A stretch of 9,185 bases of DNA from Clostridia bacterium (GTDB lineage: Bacteria > Bacillota > Clostridia > Oscillospirales > CAG-272), in assembly GCA_017960705.1 (NCBI GenBank), contig JAGCYR010000149.1:1-9185 (forward strand), read 5' to 3'. Positions 7,142-9,185 of the stretch are shown here, piece after piece (the stretch's first letter is position 1; the number at the start of each line of letters is the position of its first letter). Both the position numbers and the translations under genes were made by a program. The notes beneath the pieces were generated by a model that ran no database searches, was not told the DNA's origin, and saw only the letters and a list, made by a program, of their open reading frames with translations.

Positions 7142-8884
7142 TTATTTCCAGACAGAGGAGTTCTCTTTGAAGAAATCGGCGTCCTGCCAGTCGTAGACCA
7201 GCGCGGCGACGCTGTCCCACACCGTCAGAGGCGCGCCGCAGGGAGCGCAGGGGGAGTAGTAGTCGACCGGGGTATAGTTCCCGTGCTTGACGTTCCAGTC
7301 GAAAGAGGACGTCAGGGCGTAGGTATGATCTCTTCCGTTATGCAGCTCGGCGTAGGCGACCAGCGCGGAGAGGGCGGGGTGAGCGGCGCCGTTCTGCTGC
7401 TCGTATTCCTGCGAGGACCGGTTGTAGCAGCGGTCGAACCCGCGGTAGAAGGGATAGACGCTCATCACGCCGAAGTCGCCCGCCGGCTGGAGCGCGTTGT
7501 TTTTCGTTTCGAGCAGCGCGGAAATATTGTCGAGCAGCCGTTCGGTCTTTTCTTCGTCGCTGATCCCGAAGAGGATCGCAAGGACCGTGTCCGCCGACAG
7601 ATTATCTTCGACGAAGCCGTCCTTTTTATAGTTGATATAGTATCCTTTTTCCTCGTCCCAGAGGAGCTTGTCGATCGCGTTTTTGGTCCGGGTGAACATA
7701 TCGCGATATCTGGCTGCGCGGACCTTGTCCCGTTTTCCCGCGATCCGGGAGAGGCAGTACAGCGCCCGGGCGTAGAGCAGCTCGTCGTAGGTGACGTAAC
7801 CCGTCCGGTTGACCCGGTCGGTCCAGTCCCGGACGTTGTAGTTGCCGGGCTTTTTGACAAGCGAGGTCTCGTCCTCGTAGGTCGAGAGCTTGTCGATCGC
7901 AAGCAGACAGCTTTGGTAAACCGTTCTCCCGTTCGTTTTCTCGTCGAGGACCGAAAAATCGCCGGTCCGGTTGATATAGTCGTAGACCGCCATCACGAAG
8001 AAACACGGGCTGTCGTAGTGGTTCCGCCAGTGAGACTCGAAGCGGAAGGTGACGGCGGCGGGGCAGTCTCCGGTCTCGTCGATCCCGTACGCCAGCGTGA
8101 CGATCTGACCCCGGATCAGGTCGGCGCGGTTCTGTTTGTAGAGCGACAGCGTCGCGAAGTATGCGTCGACGTAGTAGGAACGGACCGGGTCGGGGCAGAT
8201 GCAGCTCGGGGAAAAGCCCCGGTACTCCCCGATCGTTTTGTAGTTCTGGAGCGCGCACAACACGCTCGAAACGTAGAGCGCCTTGTCCTTTTCGGTCTTC
8301 GCCGTCTTCGGGATGACGACGCCCTTGATCTCGTCGGTCACACGCTTTTTCTCCTCGGCGAAGCGGGAGAGCATGGTCTTGCAGTACGCGTCGTCGGTAT
8401 CGAAGGAAAGAACGAAGCGCGCGCTCTTGTCCGTGTGGATCAGAATCGATTCGTTCGCGGGGATGAACCGACGCTCCGCGCCCGCAGCGAACCGGTAATT
8501 TTTCGCGGCGGAACTGAGATCCAAAACCACGTCGTAGTCGCCCGTCTTGTTCGCCTTGATCTCGTAGAACACGGCGTTGCCGACGATCGGGACGAACTGA
8601 AAGACCGAGATCCTGCAGTCGCCCTTTTTCCAAACGATCTTCTGCGTCCGTCCGACCATCTCCACGGTCTTGTCGTAGAAGGCGGAGAGCTTCTCTCCGT
8701 TGACGAACACGCTGAAGAAAACGCGTTCGACGTAGTTCCCGCCCCGATTGACGACGGTATAGTTGGTGATCCCGCCCTTGCCGTCGAACCGGACGTGCAG
8801 GTCGTTCGACGTAACGTCGTAGACCGCGTCCTCGTGGCTCTTGCCCGCGGCGACGATCATTCCGTTCCGAAAGGTTTTTCTCAT
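7142..8884 (-). CDS. Cytoplasmic six-hairpin-glycosidase-like protein
   Basis: A 580-aa protein without a signal peptide or membrane segment, so probably cytoplasmic and acting on imported oligosaccharides. Residues 1 to about 165 look like an N-terminal beta-sandwich. From about 195 the pattern fits an (alpha/alpha)6 barrel of six-hairpin glycosidases: SYYVDAYFATLSLYKQN (236-252), a run with YINRTGDFSVLDE (303-315), NVRDWTDRV (350-358) followed by YDELLYARAL (366-375), and LWDEEKGYYIN (408-418), a motif often seen in GH15, GH63 and GH94-like proteins. Asp353 and Asp356 in the DWTD motif are candidate acidic active-site residues, by analogy only. Family and substrate cannot be fixed by eye; phosphorylase activity is possible. 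AAAGGGA (8893-8899) lies 8 nt before the ATG, and the start matches that of the paralogue at 1-263. It is first in a probable two-gene unit with SBP-1. Confidence 0.72.
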   Translation of the reverse strand: MRKTFRNGMIVAAGKSHEDAVYDVTSNDLHVRFDGKGGITNYTVVNRGGNYVERVFFSVFVNGEKLSAFYDKTVEMVGRTQKIVWKKGDCRISVFQFVPIVGNAVFYEIKANKTGDYDVVLDLSSAAKNYRFAAGAERRFIPANESILIHTDKSARFVLSFDTDDAYCKTMLSRFAEEKKRVTDEIKGVVIPKTAKTEKDKALYVSSVLCALQNYKTIGEYRGFSPSCICPDPVRSYYVDAYFATLSLYKQNRADLIRGQIVTLAYGIDETGDCPAAVTFRFESHWRNHYDSPCFFVMAVYDYINRTGDFSVLDEKTNGRTVYQSCLLAIDKLSTYEDETSLVKKPGNYNVRDWTDRVNRTGYVTYDELLYARALYCLSRIAGKRDKVRAARYRDMFTRTKNAIDKLLWDEEKGYYINYKKDGFVEDNLSADTVLAILFGISDEEKTERLLDNISALLETKNNALQPAGDFGVMSVYPFYRGFDRCYNRSSQEYEQQNGAAHPALSALVAYAELHNGRDHTYALTSSFDWNVKHGNYTPVDYYSPCAPCGAPLTVWDSVAALVYDWQDADFFKENSSVWK

Positions 8885-8937
8885 ATCGGTTATCCCTTTA
8901 TCTCTGTTTTGGGCAGGATCTTTCGCTTCATAAATAC

Positions 8938-8966
8938 ATTATATATCTTTTTTTGCGTTTTTGCAA
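8938..8966 (-). promoter_or_regulatory. Sigma-A promoter of the glycosidase-like gene and SBP-1
   Basis: On the minus strand, TTGCAA (8966-8961), a 17-bp A-rich spacer and a perfect TATAAT (8943-8938). The ATG is about 54 nt downstream, preceded by AAAGGGA. No other promoter was seen before SBP-1, so this probably serves both genes. Confidence 0.8.
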
Positions 8967-8990
8967 GAAAACGAACGACCTTTTTTATTT

Positions 8991-9023
8991 GAAAAAGAGG
9001 GACGCCGCCGTAAGACGCCGTCC
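8991..9023 (-). terminator. Probable intrinsic terminator of the right-edge gene
   Basis: On the minus strand, GGACGGCGTC and GGCGGCGTCC can pair around a short TTAC loop, with one G-G mismatch and a wobble. The next bases, CTCTTTTTC, give a T-tract (8996-8992). It lies about 110 nt past the stop codon at 9136 and about 25 bp upstream of the next -35 box. Confidence 0.55.
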
Positions 9024-9068
9024 GGGAGAGGGCGGGAAGTCTGCGGGGCGTCCGGGAAGCGAGGAGAT

Positions 9069-9120
9069 CCGGGGCTGCCTTGCGCGGAGAATAGGAGGAA
9101 AACCGGCTTGGCTGCCCCGG
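9069..9120. repeat. 11-bp near-perfect inverted repeat downstream of the right-edge gene
   Basis: Arms 9069-9079 (CCGGGGCTGCC) and 9110-9120 (GGCTGCCCCGG) pair at 10 of 11 positions, with a single central mismatch and a 30-nt loop. It begins 15 nt past the stop codon and has no T-tract. It may be an mRNA 3'-end structure. Between it and the terminator at 8991-9023 I see no gene. Confidence 0.5.
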
Positions 9121-9135
9121 AAGGAATACGGGGGA

Positions 9136-9185
9136 TCAGTCCGCGAGCTTGAAGTAGATCGGGGCGGGGCAGGTCACGTCGTCGG
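9136..9185 (-). CDS. C-terminal end of an unidentified protein (runs off right edge)
   Basis: A minus-strand frame enters at 9185 and ends in TGA at 9138-9136, giving the 15 terminal residues DDVTCPAPIYFKLAD. The reading is supported by its position: it is on the same strand as all other genes, and it is followed by an inverted repeat and a terminator-like hairpin before the next promoter. Too little is visible to name a family. By context it may be another carbohydrate-related gene, but that is inference only. Confidence 0.5.
   Translation of the reverse strand, partial: DDVTCPAPIYFKLAD

Noticed and set aside
323..8966. Catabolite-responsive (CcpA) operators at the promoters
   Set aside because: I compared the promoter regions with the WTGNAANCGNWNNCW consensus; the best candidates miss several fixed positions.
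1007..8992. Long plus-strand open frames at 1007-3163, 3289-5097, 5404-7083 and 6758-8992, each nearly as long as the minus-strand gene it covers
   Set aside because: The products are rich in Arg, Val, Asp and Gly with no recognisable motif, signal or start site with a ribosome binding site. They arise because the GC-rich sense genes rarely use TTA, CTA and TCA codons. The minus-strand genes have signals, motifs, promoters and paralogues.
8961..9152. Plus-strand 63-codon frame near the right end
   Set aside because: It starts in the -35 region of a minus-strand promoter, crosses a terminator hairpin and an inverted repeat, and shows no protein-like composition.

Overview
The window looks like a glycan-use locus from a GC-rich member of the Bacillota, probably an uncultured gut Clostridia lineage. 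Four things point there. The exported proteins carry lipoprotein signal peptides. Genes are preceded by AAGGAG-type ribosome binding sites. AT-rich intergenic gaps hold sigma-A-type promoters with 17-bp spacers. One protein has CxxCG 'H-x-W' repeats of a kind common in clostridial surface proteins. The taxonomic call is inference; no rRNA or other marker gene is present.

Every supported gene is on the minus strand, so the reading order runs from right to left. (1) 9136-9185: the last 15 residues of an unidentified gene, then an inverted repeat and a terminator-like hairpin. (2) A promoter at 8938-8966 drives a 580-aa cytoplasmic six-hairpin-glycosidase-like protein (7142-8884), followed after 100 bp by a 573-aa lipoprotein solute-binding protein, SBP-1 (5320-7041), with no visible promoter between them. 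(3) A promoter at 5178-5206 drives a second, paralogous 576-aa solute-binding lipoprotein, SBP-2 (3349-5079), closed by a textbook terminator at 3300-3333. (4) A promoter at 3200-3228 drives an 894-aa surface lipoprotein with a heparinase II/III-type polysaccharide lyase domain (461-3145). (5) A promoter at 323-351 drives the start of a gene whose first 87 residues are clearly paralogous to the 7142-8884 protein; it runs off the left edge.

Inferred working model: the anchored lyase cuts a uronic-acid-containing polysaccharide at the cell surface. The two solute-binding lipoproteins capture different fragments and hand them to ABC permeases encoded elsewhere. The cytoplasmic glycosidase-like proteins process what is imported. 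The polymer cannot be named from the sequence. No permease, ATPase, regulator or sulfatase is in the window.

The most notable features are the repetition of both gene types (two glycosidase-like genes, two very large SBPs), an identical 59-nt tract shared by the SBP genes, the CxxCG repeats ahead of the lyase domain, and the similar promoter built in front of each transcription unit. No intergenic stretch exceeds 300 bases. I saw no tRNA, rRNA, CRISPR array, insertion sequence or attachment site.
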